Part shown: positions 44,136 to 52,905 of the stretch, in pieces
Position numbering within the stretch: position 1 is the first letter of the stretch
How the letters are laid out: every line of letters starts with the position of its first letter
DNA from: Acidobacteriota bacterium
GTDB taxonomy: Bacteria > Acidobacteriota > Terriglobia > Bryobacterales > Bryobacteraceae
Length of the DNA stretch: 55,216 nucleotides
Direction: 5' to 3'
Assembly: GCA_016213725.1 (NCBI GenBank)
Contig: JACQZS010000148.1
Location: 1-55,216, forward strand
Made by a program: the position numbers and the translations under genes
Notes under the pieces: generated by a model
Told to the model about the DNA's origin: nothing
The model's database searches: none
What the model saw: the letters and a program-made list of their open reading frames with translations, nothing else

Positions 44136-44587
44136 GCCTTCGCCCCCTCCAGGATCTCAAGCGCCCGCTCGATCACGGGCGGCGTCCCTGGCGCCATCTT
44201 CACCGTGTTCAGCTTGTCCAGCGCCACCCACCTCGCGTTTGCCACGTCGCTGCCCGGCTTCAGCGAGCCGCCCATCAACTCGCAGATGTAATCGACAATC
44301 ACGTAGTGGAACTGCGTGCGTCCCTCGATATCGGGCATGATTCGCTCGAAAATCGCCGCGCTCTCCACCGGACGCACCTGCAGCCCTGTCTCCTCCAGCA
44401 CCTCACGGCGCACGGCGGACTCCAGGCGTTCGCCCGTCTCCACAAGCCCGCCCGGCAGGGTCCACCAGCCTTTCAGCGGCTCCTGCCCGCGCTCGATCAG
44501 CAGTACCTTGCCATCCGCAAAGATCAGGGCTCCCACGCCCAGCAGCGGCCGTGCCGGATACTCCCGGCTCTCTTCCTTCAAACTCAT
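44132..44587 (-). CDS. Nudix hydrolase
   Basis: This 151-residue protein carries the full Nudix box (GGLVETGERLESAVRREVLEETGL, about residues 46-69; key glycine and the REVLEETG acidic core present). The beginning, PLLGVGALIFADGKVLLIERG, is typical of ADP-ribose or nucleotide-sugar pyrophosphatases. The substrate is not predicted more closely. The start is ATG 44587, overlapping the upstream gluconolactonase stop as ATGA; its own stop overlaps mutS2 as TTGA. Both overlaps suggest coupled translation of the operon. Confidence 0.92.
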   Translation of the reverse strand: MSLKEESREYPARPLLGVGALIFADGKVLLIERGQEPLKGWWTLPGGLVETGERLESAVRREVLEETGLQVRPVESAAIFERIMPDIEGRTQFHYVIVDYICELMGGSLKPGSDVANARWVALDKLNTVKMAPGTPPVIERALEILEGAKA

Positions 44588-45459
44588 GGCTCGAAAATCG
44601 ACCATCCTTTCACTTCCACCCGCATGTGATACACCGACGTCTTCGCCGTGATCCACAGGCCCAGCATGTCCCCATCCCCAAATGCCAGGTTCGACGGTTT
44701 CTCGGGCAACTCGTGTTTCCGCAGAAATTTCCCATCCGGTCCATACACCACCACGTCATTGCACGCGGCATAGATGTTGCCCTTCTCGTCGGTCTTGATC
44801 CCGTCCGGAGGGCCTTCTAGGCCGGTGATCAGCGTCCGCTCGTTCGACAAATTCCCCTGCCGGTCCACGTCATAGGCGCGGATCACGCGCTCGTCCGATC
44901 CGGCTACGTACAGAATCTTCCCCGTTGGCGACAGGGCCACTCCGTTCGGCCGCTTGCCCCATCGCGCCGCCACGCTCAGCTCGCCTTTCGGCGTCAGGTG
45001 GAAGACGCCGTAGAACGGCAGCTCCTTGCTATCCTCGCTCTTGCCGAACGCCGGATCGGTGAAGTAGATGTGGCCGTCCTTCCGCACCGCGACATCGTTC
45101 GGCGCGTTCAGGGCCTTCCCTTCGAACTTCGACGCCAATACTTCGACGCGGCCCTTTGCGTCGGTGCGTGTCACCTGCCGTGCTTCGCCCTCGCAAACGA
45201 TCAGCCGCCCGTGTTCGTCCAACGCCAACCCGTTGGCGCCGCCGGACTTCTCCCTGATCGTTTCCAGCGGCTTGCCCGGCGCCAGCTTCAGAATCCGGGC
45301 GCTCGGGATGTCAGTAAAGAGGAGGTAGCCGTCCTTGTGCCAGACCGGCCCTTCCGTGAACCGCAAGCCGGAAACCACCCGCTCCACTCTGACCATCTGA
45401 TCGTCCTGTGCCAAAGCGAGCGCGGCGCATAATGCGGGAATCAGCGCGAATCGGGTCAC
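44584..45459 (-). CDS. exported SMP-30/gluconolactonase-family lactonase
   Basis: This 291-residue protein has a signal peptide (about 1-17). The six-bladed propeller carries SMP-30 motifs: EGPVWHKDGYLLFTDI with the first metal glutamate, an Asn region KALNAPNDVAV, and GHIYFTDPAFG. It probably opens sugar lactones such as gluconolactone in the periplasm using a divalent metal. The start is GTG 45459. It is the first gene of the minus operon with Nudix and mutS2; the link between an exported lactonase and DNA repair is probably only transcriptional. The 15-base gap to the GNAT gene is where the strand composition changes. Confidence 0.92.
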   Translation of the reverse strand: MTRFALIPALCAALALAQDDQMVRVERVVSGLRFTEGPVWHKDGYLLFTDIPSARILKLAPGKPLETIREKSGGANGLALDEHGRLIVCEGEARQVTRTDAKGRVEVLASKFEGKALNAPNDVAVRKDGHIYFTDPAFGKSEDSKELPFYGVFHLTPKGELSVAARWGKRPNGVALSPTGKILYVAGSDERVIRAYDVDRQGNLSNERTLITGLEGPPDGIKTDEKGNIYAACNDVVVYGPDGKFLRKHELPEKPSNLAFGDGDMLGLWITAKTSVYHMRVEVKGWSIFEP

Positions 45460-45474
45460 GCTTTTATTGTAGTG

Positions 45475-46221
45475 TTACCCGTACTCGAACCCGGCGAGCG
45501 CGAAGACGAATTCGGGCTTTTCCGCGATGGGAGCGCCGCGCCGCATCCGCCACAAGCGCCGGACGGGAGCGAACCCCAGTTCGCGGGCGAGTTCGACGGC
45601 ATGCTCATTCACCAGGGGCAGGTCCCAAAATACGGTGCCGGCCGCGCCGCTGTACAAGATCTGTTCGCGCGCTTCTTCCGCGGTGCGGCAGACCACCGGG
45701 CCCACGTAGGAGGCGAGCCTTCCGCCGCGGCTGAAGCCGGTGCGCTCCAGCAGCGCGCGCCGGTCCGTGCCGAAGGCGATGCGGTCCAGCGCCCAGTCGC
45801 GGGTGAAGTGGCGCTTCTCGGCCACGGGCAGTGTCCCTTTCCAGCGTTCCACGACATACTCTTCGATGAAGCCGAACTTCTCGTAGACGGGCCGGCCGAG
45901 GTCCGTGGCGTCCAGCTTGACGCACTGCACCCCGCGCCCGTCGCAGTATGCGAGCGTGGCTTCCATCATCTGGCGCGCGAAGCCGCGGCCGCGGTAATCG
46001 GGGAGAGTGAGCACCATGCCGATCCAGCCCAACTCCCGCCCGTAGGTGAACGCCGTGGCGGAGGTGACGATGCGGCCGTCTTCCTCGACGCCGAAACAGC
46101 CCGCGGGCTCCAGTTCCAGAAGGCGGAGCCAGTCTTCCTCCAACTGATTCCAGCCGACCGTGGTGGAAAGCGTCATCAGGTCGCCGAGGTCCGCCGCCGT
46201 GAATGCCCGTAGGAGTGCCAC
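45475..46221 (-). CDS. GNAT N-acetyltransferase with C-terminal YitH-like domain
   Basis: This 248-residue protein from GTG 46221 has a GNAT domain in residues 1-130: an N-terminal LLRAFTAADLGDLM start, the acetyl-CoA loop LPDYRGRGFARQMM, and an AT-D-GRPVYEKFGF motif-B region. The rest (about 140-248) resembles the second half of YitH-type acetyltransferases. The acceptor is unknown. It is the last gene of the minus operon running from the LolD-like ATPase, 2 bases after the beta-barrel gene's stop. Confidence 0.82.
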   Translation of the reverse strand: MALLRAFTAADLGDLMTLSTTVGWNQLEEDWLRLLELEPAGCFGVEEDGRIVTSATAFTYGRELGWIGMVLTLPDYRGRGFARQMMEATLAYCDGRGVQCVKLDATDLGRPVYEKFGFIEEYVVERWKGTLPVAEKRHFTRDWALDRIAFGTDRRALLERTGFSRGGRLASYVGPVVCRTAEEAREQILYSGAAGTVFWDLPLVNEHAVELARELGFAPVRRLWRMRRGAPIAEKPEFVFALAGFEYG

Positions 46222-46223
46222 GC

Positions 46224-47447
46224 CTAAAAGCTATACCGCAAAATGAGCTGGAAGTTCGAGTTCCGGCTGTACTGGCCGATGAAGTCGTCCTGCTGGCCGC
46301 GCAGCAAGGTGAAGGAGGCGGTGGCGCGCCAGTGGGCTCCGAGAGTCTGCGAGTACTCGCCCTTGGCGTACATGCCGGCGCCGTTCTGGCGCACGGCCAT
46401 CTCGAACGCCGTGGAGCGGTTGGCGTCGATGTTGTAGCTGGCACGGCCGATGATGGTCTTGGCCAGCCCGCGGTCCGGCGCGAAGTCCAGCAGGCTTCGT
46501 CTGCGGGTCACGGCCTCGCCGGCGTAGCCTCCGACAAAGACCCATTCGCCCGCCATGCGCTCGAGTTGGATGACGTATAGGGCGTACTCGTCAGCCGTCG
46601 GCGTGCTGGAGGTGAAGTAGCCGGCCTCACCCTTCACGGTGAACCATTTGAGCGGCACGGCGACGTCTCCGCCGTACATCCGCATGCGGGCGAAGTAGCG
46701 CGAGATGGTGAAGGCGGGGGTGGGCGTGAGGCTCAGGCCGGCGTCGATGAGCGGCAGGTTGTTCTGTCCATCGTAGAAGCTGGCGGAGAATTCATAGCCC
46801 TGGCCCACGTGGTTCCAGCGCAGGCCGGCGGCGCCGCGACCGGGCATCTGGGAGCCGAGATCGGTGATCGGATACTGCCGCAACACCTCCGGCAGCACCA
46901 CCCAGCGCTGATTCAGCAGAGGGCTGCGGCTGGGGGTGAAGACGGGCTGGTAGATCGCATCCAGGGTATCGGCGCCCCTCTCATAGGTGGCGCGCACGGC
47001 GGTGACTCCGATGAAGTCTGAGCTGAGGACGTTGAGGTAGTCCTTGGGAGCAAAGCGGTCAGTAGGGTTGAGGATGTCGGTCTTGCCCCAGCGGATAAAC
47101 TGCCGGCCGCCTTCGAAGGTGAGGCCGCCTTTGTGCAGCAGCACGCTCATGCGCCGGGCTGAGAAGGCGGGCCGCTGCAAGCCGCGGTCGGCCCAGTCGA
47201 GGCGCCAGGCGCGTTCGAACTGGCGGTGCGAGTCGACGCGGGCGTCGAAGCCCGCGTTGAACTGAATCCATGGCCGCGGTTTCCAGGTGGCCTCCCAGCG
47301 CAGCAGCTCTTCGCTGACGAGTTGCCCGCTGTCGCCGGGGGCGGTCTGCGGATAGACATAGTTGCGGGTTTCGAAGAAGCCGCGCTGGGTGAAGCTCTGC
47401 GCGCTGAGCGCCGTGCAGCAAGCTAGCAGTGCCGGCAGAAACCGCAC
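46224..47447 (-). CDS. outer-membrane beta-barrel-like protein of an ABC-linked operon
   Basis: This 407-residue protein from GTG 47447 (AGGAGG five bases upstream) has a signal peptide (about 1-16). Alternating amphipathic strands run throughout, and the C-terminus ends in a strand with terminal Phe (LILRYSF), the BAM recognition signal for outer-membrane insertion. Segments with RWGKTDILNPTDRFAPKDY recall DUF1302-type barrel proteins, which often sit beside lipid-transport genes. It is translated in the operon after the LolA-like protein (9-base gap). I infer an outer-membrane endpoint for the transporter; the cargo is unknown. Confidence 0.75.
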   Translation of the reverse strand: MRFLPALLACCTALSAQSFTQRGFFETRNYVYPQTAPGDSGQLVSEELLRWEATWKPRPWIQFNAGFDARVDSHRQFERAWRLDWADRGLQRPAFSARRMSVLLHKGGLTFEGGRQFIRWGKTDILNPTDRFAPKDYLNVLSSDFIGVTAVRATYERGADTLDAIYQPVFTPSRSPLLNQRWVVLPEVLRQYPITDLGSQMPGRGAAGLRWNHVGQGYEFSASFYDGQNNLPLIDAGLSLTPTPAFTISRYFARMRMYGGDVAVPLKWFTVKGEAGYFTSSTPTADEYALYVIQLERMAGEWVFVGGYAGEAVTRRRSLLDFAPDRGLAKTIIGRASYNIDANRSTAFEMAVRQNGAGMYAKGEYSQTLGAHWRATASFTLLRGQQDDFIGQYSRNSNFQLILRYSF

Positions 47448-47456
47448 TGGCGCCTC

Positions 47457-48215
47457 CTACTGGTCCCGCCGCAAGGCCTGCAAAGTGAAACGCTCAGCGG
47501 GCATGGAGGTGTTGTACTGGAGCCTCTCCACCTTCATCACGGTGGTGCTTTCGCGCTCTTCGTCGCGCACTTCAAACATCCTGGGCGTAAAGATGCCCTG
47601 GACTTTTTCGATGTCGGAGTAACGGATGCGGCGCACCAGCTTGTCCGTCTTCTCCCTGCCGAAGCATTCGGCCTGGGTGAGCACGTAGTTGTCCTTGCGG
47701 ATCCAGAACGTGACGCGCGAGTACTGCGACTTCGCCTCCGCCTTGGGCGTGGATTCGATCTTCCAGCACAGCGCGCCCATCAGGGTCTCTTCGCCCAGCA
47801 GCTTGTAAGAAGAGCGGTCCACGTCGCGCTCTTCGAGGTCTTCGAAGGTGAAGTCCGTGCCGAAGAAGCGAGTGCGTCGGTCCTGGAAGGCGATGCGGCG
47901 TTCGCGCTGCACGGCGGGGGTCCACATCCATTGATCGGAGGCGCGGTCCGGATGGTTGTGGATGAGCAGGGCGACGCCCTTGACCTCCGCCGGCGCGGTG
48001 AAGCGCAGCACGGCTTTGGATTCGCCGGCGGAGCCGAGCCGCTCATAGATCCACTTCTTGGTCGTGACCTTGCGCTTGGAATCGATCACTTCGAGGGTGC
48101 CCTCATAGCGCTGGGAGTCCGCGCGGGAGCGCTTCTGAGATTCATCGACGATGGTGCGGGCGTCTTGCGCGGCGAGCGGCGCGGCCAGCAGCAGGGCAGC
48201 CAGGAGTCTATTCAT
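47457..48215 (-). CDS. LolA-like outer-membrane lipoprotein-sorting protein
   Basis: This 252-residue exported protein (signal about 1-16) matches the 'outer membrane lipoprotein-sorting' group: an opening ARTIVDESQKRSRAD, beta strands around SAGESKAVLRFTAP, a WTPAVQRERRI turn, and GTDFTFEDLEERD near the middle. These half-barrel proteins probably carry lipid or lipoprotein across the periplasm. The gene overlaps the upstream permease by eight bases and precedes the barrel gene by nine. The ABC + LolA-like + barrel order suggests one trans-envelope path. Confidence 0.85.
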   Translation of the reverse strand: MNRLLAALLLAAPLAAQDARTIVDESQKRSRADSQRYEGTLEVIDSKRKVTTKKWIYERLGSAGESKAVLRFTAPAEVKGVALLIHNHPDRASDQWMWTPAVQRERRIAFQDRRTRFFGTDFTFEDLEERDVDRSSYKLLGEETLMGALCWKIESTPKAEAKSQYSRVTFWIRKDNYVLTQAECFGREKTDKLVRRIRYSDIEKVQGIFTPRMFEVRDEERESTTVMKVERLQYNTSMPAERFTLQALRRDQ

Positions 48216-50760
48216 ATTCCAAAGCCTCCACCAGGGATCCGCGCACGGCCGTCTCCGCCGGTCCGATGGCGGAGAAGAGCGCCGAGCCGAGGATGACGGG
48301 AATGAGTGTCGCGGCGATTGCGAAGGGATAGCGGTAGTCGAGCCGCATGCCGGCGAGGTCGCGCCGGGTCACCTCGAGGATGTAATAGAGATGTACGGCT
48401 CCCAGGGCGAAGCCGATGGCGAGGCCGAGCACGCCGATGGCGATGGCCTCCATCCAGATGGTCTGGCGGATCTGATTGCGCAGCCCGCCGACGGCCTGCA
48501 GGACGCCGAGTTCGCGCTTACGGTCCGCGATGGAGACGGTGAGGGTGTTGACGATTCCGAGGATGGCTACGAGCACGGCCACGAAAATCTGGACGTAGGT
48601 GAGGCCGAACCATTGATCGGTGAGGTTGGTGATGTACTGCTTCAGCTCGGCGTTGGTCATGATGAAGAGGCGCGTGCGGCCGCCGAATTGATCGAGCAGC
48701 TTCTGGCGCATGGCGGCGCGGTCTTCACCGGCGTTGAGGTAGATGCGGAAGGCGTTGACGGTGGGGTCGCCCCAATACTTTTTGTAGGCGCCGCGGTCCA
48801 TGAGGATGGTGCCGTTCTGGTCGCTGTAGTCGAGCACCACTCCGAGGACAGGCATCTTCACCATGCCGTCGGGAGCGGGCAGCTCCAGAACATCGCCTGT
48901 CTTCACCTTCCGGAGCAGCGCGAAGTTGTCACTGAGCACCACGCCTTCGCCGCGCTCGGCGCGCTTGTACATGGTTGCGCCGTCGCCTTCGATCACCTGT
49001 AGGCGGACGCGTTCGGCGAGTGACCTCAGGTCCGCCGCCACCAACATCACCGGGGTCCCGCTGTAAAGAATGCGGGCAGTGCGGACGGCCTGCACCTCTT
49101 CGACGCCGGGCACCTTTCTGAACTCGCCGGCGAGCTCTTCGGGGAAGCGGATGCTGCGCTGCGTGATGGTTTCCGAACCCGTGATGAAGAAATCCGGGCT
49201 GAGCGCGGCGTCCATCCAACTGCGAATCGACTCGTAGCTGGCTTTGGCGATGCCGCCGAGGCCCACGACGAGCGCCACCGAAAGAGATAGTGCGGCGACG
49301 GTGCCGGAAGTTCTCCGGGGAGATTGCAGCAGACTGTCGGCGGCGAGCGCGCCCTCCACGGGGCGCAGCCACTTCAGCAGCGGCCGCAGAGCTTTGCCGA
49401 GCCAGATGCAGAGCGCGGGGGTGAGCAGGAGAACCGCGAGGACGTTGAGCATGTAGCCGCTGTAGAAGAAGATGCGCACATGGCCGAGGGTGGCGCAGGC
49501 GACGGCGCCGGCCAGCAGCAGCAGCGCCAGGTTGCGGCGCAGACGGCTTTCGCCCTCGGTGATCACCTGCACGCGGCCCTTCTGGAGCGCCTTGACGGGA
49601 TCCACGCGGGCGGCGTTGCGGGCCGGCAGCCAGCCTGCGACGACGCTGGTGCCTACGCCGATGAAGAGCGCGGAGAGCAGGAGCTTGGGATCGGCCGAGA
49701 CTTCCTGGGCCTTTTCTCCGACGCCGTAGACCTCAGCGAAGAAGGTGCCCAGATAGGTGGCCAGTCCGCGGGCGATGAGGATGCCCACGCCGATGCCGAT
49801 GGTGGAGCCGATGAGGCCGGTGATGGCGCTCTCGGCCAGGAAGAGGCGCTTGACCAGGCCGCTGGAAGCGCCGAGGGCGCGGAGGATGCCGATCTCATTG
49901 CGGCGCTGTGTGACGGCGATGGAGAAGGTGTTGTAGATGAGGAAGAGGCCGATGAAGAGGGCGAAGATCGAGGTGAGAGTCGCGTTCATCGAGTAGACCT
50001 GGGCGACGGCCTCGAACTGTTGACCGCGGGAGCTGGGAGTATCCACTTCAAAGCCGCTGCCGAGCGCGGACTGCAGGCGGCGGCGGGCGTCGTCCACCTT
50101 GATGCCCGGGTGAAGAGAGATGTCGATGCGATCGAAGCGGCGGCCGCGGCCGAAGACGAGCTGAGCGGCGTAGATGTCCATCACGGCGAGGCTGCCGCCG
50201 AAAGCGGAGGCGAGGCCTTCGCTGTTCATGACGCCGCGGATGGTGAATTGCCTCGGCCCTTGCATGGTCTGCATGGTGAGTTTGCTGTTGAGCTTGAGGC
50301 CGGTGCGTTCGGTGAACTGGCGGCTGACGATGATGGAGTCCGGCTGGGCGATAAAGACGAGGGGGTCGTCGACGATGGTGTCGTCGGCCTTTTCGAGATC
50401 GTAGTCGCGCAAAGACCGGTCGCCGGTCATGTCGACGCCGAGCACGAGCAGGTTGCCTTGGCCGGCGATGCCGGTCTGCACGGTGGCTTCAATTACGGGC
50501 ACGGCGACCTCTACGTCGGGCTGGGCCTGGACGCGTTCGAGCACGTCTTCGCTGAAACCGATCTCGCCGGCAGTGACCTGGAGCTGCGTAGCTCCGGCGA
50601 TGCGATCGACGGTGCGGTTGAAGGCGTACAGGACGCTCTGGTTGGCGGTGTGCATGCCGACGAAAACGGCGACGCCGAGGACGATGCCGGCGGTGGTGAG
50701 CAGGGCCCGCAGGAGGTGCTTGCGCACGTAGGGCCAGGAGATGAGGCGGAGGAGCATCAT
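48208..50760 (-). CDS. FtsX/LolE-type ABC transporter permease (tandem FtsX halves)
   Basis: This 850-residue permease contains two FtsX repeats. Each has a signature large periplasmic loop and three C-terminal membrane helices (about 265-285, 315-340, 360-380 and 750-845), with an extra pair of helices between (about 420-460). The first membrane helix (14-38) follows a cytoplasmic start (MMLLRLISWPYVRKHLLRALL). It is the size and plan of MacB-like or LolC/E-like permeases with duplicated MacB-PCD domains. It is coupled by ATGA to its ATPase gene upstream and overlaps the LolA-like gene downstream. It likely extrudes or releases a lipid-linked substrate from the inner membrane. Confidence 0.9.
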   Translation of the reverse strand: MMLLRLISWPYVRKHLLRALLTTAGIVLGVAVFVGMHTANQSVLYAFNRTVDRIAGATQLQVTAGEIGFSEDVLERVQAQPDVEVAVPVIEATVQTGIAGQGNLLVLGVDMTGDRSLRDYDLEKADDTIVDDPLVFIAQPDSIIVSRQFTERTGLKLNSKLTMQTMQGPRQFTIRGVMNSEGLASAFGGSLAVMDIYAAQLVFGRGRRFDRIDISLHPGIKVDDARRRLQSALGSGFEVDTPSSRGQQFEAVAQVYSMNATLTSIFALFIGLFLIYNTFSIAVTQRRNEIGILRALGASSGLVKRLFLAESAITGLIGSTIGIGVGILIARGLATYLGTFFAEVYGVGEKAQEVSADPKLLLSALFIGVGTSVVAGWLPARNAARVDPVKALQKGRVQVITEGESRLRRNLALLLLAGAVACATLGHVRIFFYSGYMLNVLAVLLLTPALCIWLGKALRPLLKWLRPVEGALAADSLLQSPRRTSGTVAALSLSVALVVGLGGIAKASYESIRSWMDAALSPDFFITGSETITQRSIRFPEELAGEFRKVPGVEEVQAVRTARILYSGTPVMLVAADLRSLAERVRLQVIEGDGATMYKRAERGEGVVLSDNFALLRKVKTGDVLELPAPDGMVKMPVLGVVLDYSDQNGTILMDRGAYKKYWGDPTVNAFRIYLNAGEDRAAMRQKLLDQFGGRTRLFIMTNAELKQYITNLTDQWFGLTYVQIFVAVLVAILGIVNTLTVSIADRKRELGVLQAVGGLRNQIRQTIWMEAIAIGVLGLAIGFALGAVHLYYILEVTRRDLAGMRLDYRYPFAIAATLIPVILGSALFSAIGPAETAVRGSLVEALEYE

Positions 50761-51464
50761 AGGCGTGGTTCGCGGTTGATGTCTTCGACCACTTGGCCGT
50801 CGCGGAGGATGATGGTTCGGGCGCAGCTTTCGGCGACGCTGCGGTCGTGAGTGACCATCAGCACGGTGGCGCCGAGGCGCTGGTGGAGGTCGCGGACGAG
50901 CGAGAGGATCTCGGCGCCGGTGTGGGTGTCGAGATTGCCGGTGGGTTCATCCGCGAGGAGGATGGGCGGATAGACCGAGAGGGCGCGGGCGATGGCGACG
51001 CGCTGGCGCTCGCCGCCGGAGAGTTCGTCGGGCAGGTGTTCGATGCGGTGATCGAGGTTGACGAGGGTGAGGAGTTCGCGGGCGCGTTCGGAGGCTTTGG
51101 CCTTCTTCCAGCCGCGGAGGTGGAGGGGGAGAGCCACGTTCTCGAGGCAGGAGAGGGAGGGGAGCAGGTTGAAGAACTGGAAGATGAAGCCGATCTTGTC
51201 GCGGCGCACCTGGGTGAGCTGGTCGTCAGTGAGGCCACTCAGGAGCTGACCGTCGAGAGTGATCTCGCCGGAGGTGGGCTTGTCCAGGGTTCCGATGAGG
51301 TTGAGGAGCGTGGACTTGCCTGAGCCGGAGGGGCCGACGAGGGAGACCATTTCGCCTTTGCGGATTTGGAGGCTGACGCCCTGGAGGGCGCGGACGGTGC
51401 GTTTACCGTCGAATTCCTTGGTTACGTTGGAGAGTTGGATCACAGCAGGACCGCCACCTTTCAA
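50757..51464 (-). CDS. LolD-like ABC transporter ATP-binding protein
   Basis: This 235-residue ATPase has Walker [11 protein letters not shown]-loop FIFQFFNLLP, signature LSGGERQRV, Walker [13 protein letters not shown] and switch THD. It belongs to the MacB/LolD/FtsE subfamily that drives FtsX-type permeases. The start TTG 51464 could instead be GTG 51443, which has AAAGGTGG at a better distance. Its stop overlaps the permease start (ATGA). It heads the operon that includes the LolA-like and barrel genes, and lies 34 bases downstream of the tauE-like gene. Confidence 0.95.
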   Translation of the reverse strand: MKGGGPAVIQLSNVTKEFDGKRTVRALQGVSLQIRKGEMVSLVGPSGSGKSTLLNLIGTLDKPTSGEITLDGQLLSGLTDDQLTQVRRDKIGFIFQFFNLLPSLSCLENVALPLHLRGWKKAKASERARELLTLVNLDHRIEHLPDELSGGERQRVAIARALSVYPPILLADEPTGNLDTHTGAEILSLVRDLHQRLGATVLMVTHDRSVAESCARTIILRDGQVVEDINREPRL

Positions 51465-51498
51465 GATGCCACAGGGGCGGCGGAGGTGGAAGAACCGG

Positions 51499-52260
51499 TT
51501 AGCGAGTGAGGGCTTCGACGCCCTTCATCAGCAGCTGCTGGCCTAGGAAGATCATGACGGCGGAGAGGGCGACGCGGAGGACTTTGGCGGGGACGCGGGT
51601 GCCGAGCCAGGCGCCGCAGAGGGCTCCGAAGACGCCGCCGGTGGAGAGGGCCAGGAGGAGGTGCGGGTTGAGGTTGCCGGCGGCGAGGTGGACGCTGCCG
51701 CCGAGGGCCGCGATGGCGAGGCCGAACATCAGATCTGTGCCGATAATCTTAGCCGGTTCGAGCCGGGTGAACTGCATGAGGGAGAGACTGGTGAGCGCTC
51801 CGGCGCCGGCAGAGGAGAAGCCGACTTCGAGGCCGATGGGGAAGGCGGCCCAGGGCAGGGCGCTGGGTCGTTCTTCGCGCTGCTCCACCACCTTCCTGCG
51901 GAAGGCCTTGACGAGGCTGAGGAGGGCGAGAGAGACGATGACGAAGCCGATGGTGGCGAGGACGATGGGCTGGAGCTTGGGGTGCTTGCTCATCTTCTGG
52001 AGGAAGAGCGTGCCGAGGAGGACGCCGGGTGCGCCGCCGGCGAGGAGCCGGAGGACGATCTTCCATTCCACGTGGCCGCGCCACCAATAGACGGCCGTAG
52101 CGGAGGCCTTGGTAATGGTGACAAAGAGGAGCGAGGTGCCGACTGCTTCGAGCGGCGGAACGCCGAGGACGAGCATGAGGAGGGGCGCGGCGAGCGGGCC
52201 TCCGCCCATGCCGGTGAGGCCGACGACCATGGCGATGGCGAATCCGAGCAGGGCTTCCAT
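51499..52260 (-). CDS. TauE/SafE-family sulfite/anion exporter
   Basis: This 253-residue membrane protein has eight to nine hydrophobic segments in two similar halves, with GLTGMGGGPLAAPLL in the first and GFSSAGAGALTSLSL in the second, the repeats typical of TauE/SafE. The family includes sulfite and other organic anion exporters. The ATG 52260 directly abuts the cysH stop at 52261, so it belongs to the sulfate assimilation operon and could release excess sulfite or bring in a sulfur anion. Direction is not shown by sequence. Confidence 0.9.
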   Translation of the reverse strand: MEALLGFAIAMVVGLTGMGGGPLAAPLLMLVLGVPPLEAVGTSLLFVTITKASATAVYWWRGHVEWKIVLRLLAGGAPGVLLGTLFLQKMSKHPKLQPIVLATIGFVIVSLALLSLVKAFRRKVVEQREERPSALPWAAFPIGLEVGFSSAGAGALTSLSLMQFTRLEPAKIIGTDLMFGLAIAALGGSVHLAAGNLNPHLLLALSTGGVFGALCGAWLGTRVPAKVLRVALSAVMIFLGQQLLMKGVEALTR

Positions 52261-52905
52261 TTAGCTCTCCTTAAGCGTCACTGTGTGGAGTCCGCATTCG
52301 AGTTTGCGGCCGCCCCAGCGGCCGGCGCGGGCGTGATCTCCGGGCTCGGGTTTGGAGGTGCAGGGGGCGCAGCCGATGCTGGAGTAGCCCTGGGCGTAGA
52401 GGGGGAGTTCGGGGATGTCGTTGGCGGCGAGGTAGGCGTGGACTTCGGCCCAGGTCCAATCGAAGGCGGGGCTGGCCTTGATGAGGGTGAGGCCGTTGGG
52501 GAAGCGGTGCTGTTCGAGGGGCTGGAGATTGGCGCGAGTGGGGCTTTGCTCACGGCGGAGGCCGGTGAACCAGGTGTGGTAGCCGGTGAGGCCGGCGATG
52601 AGGGGCTCGACCTTGCGCTGGTTGCAGCACTCGGTGGGGGTGTCGGGGTGCAGGGTGGGCGCGGGGTGCTTCAGATCAACCACGTGGATCGAGAAGAGCT
52701 GGGCGATCTGGTGGCGATAGGCGAGGACTTCGGGGAAGTGGTAGCCGGTTTCGAGGAAGACGACATCGCAGGGCGCCTGCTGCTTGAGCAGGAGGTGGAG
52801 GACGGCGACGTCTTCGGCCTGGAAGCTGCAGGTGAGGCAGGCTTTGCCGGGTTGCTGGAGCGCCTGGAGGATGACCTGTTGGGCCTGTTCGATGGGGTCG
52901 CGCAT
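52261..52905 (-). CDS. cysH: adenylylsulfate (APS) reductase, assimilatory, [4Fe-4S] type
   Basis: CysH reduces the adenylylated sulfate to sulfite with thioredoxin. The 214-residue protein has the four cluster cysteines of the APS-reductase group: Cys93-Cys94 (TECCNQRK) and Cys179-x2-Cys182 (IGCAPC). A catalytic cysteine, Cys204, is in the C-terminal ECGLH. FQAEDVAVLH and FLETGYHFPE are family blocks. The cluster cysteines fit use of APS directly, so no APS kinase would be needed, and none is present. The ATG directly follows the cysN stop. Confidence 0.93.
   Translation of the reverse strand: MRDPIEQAQQVILQALQQPGKACLTCSFQAEDVAVLHLLLKQQAPCDVVFLETGYHFPEVLAYRHQIAQLFSIHVVDLKHPAPTLHPDTPTECCNQRKVEPLIAGLTGYHTWFTGLRREQSPTRANLQPLEQHRFPNGLTLIKASPAFDWTWAEVHAYLAANDIPELPLYAQGYSSIGCAPCTSKPEPGDHARAGRWGGRKLECGLHTVTLKES

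Noticed and set aside
45460..45474. Replication origin at the composition flip
   Set aside because: Only 15 bases lie between the genes; no DnaA boxes or dnaA gene are seen. Kept only as a strand-composition finding.
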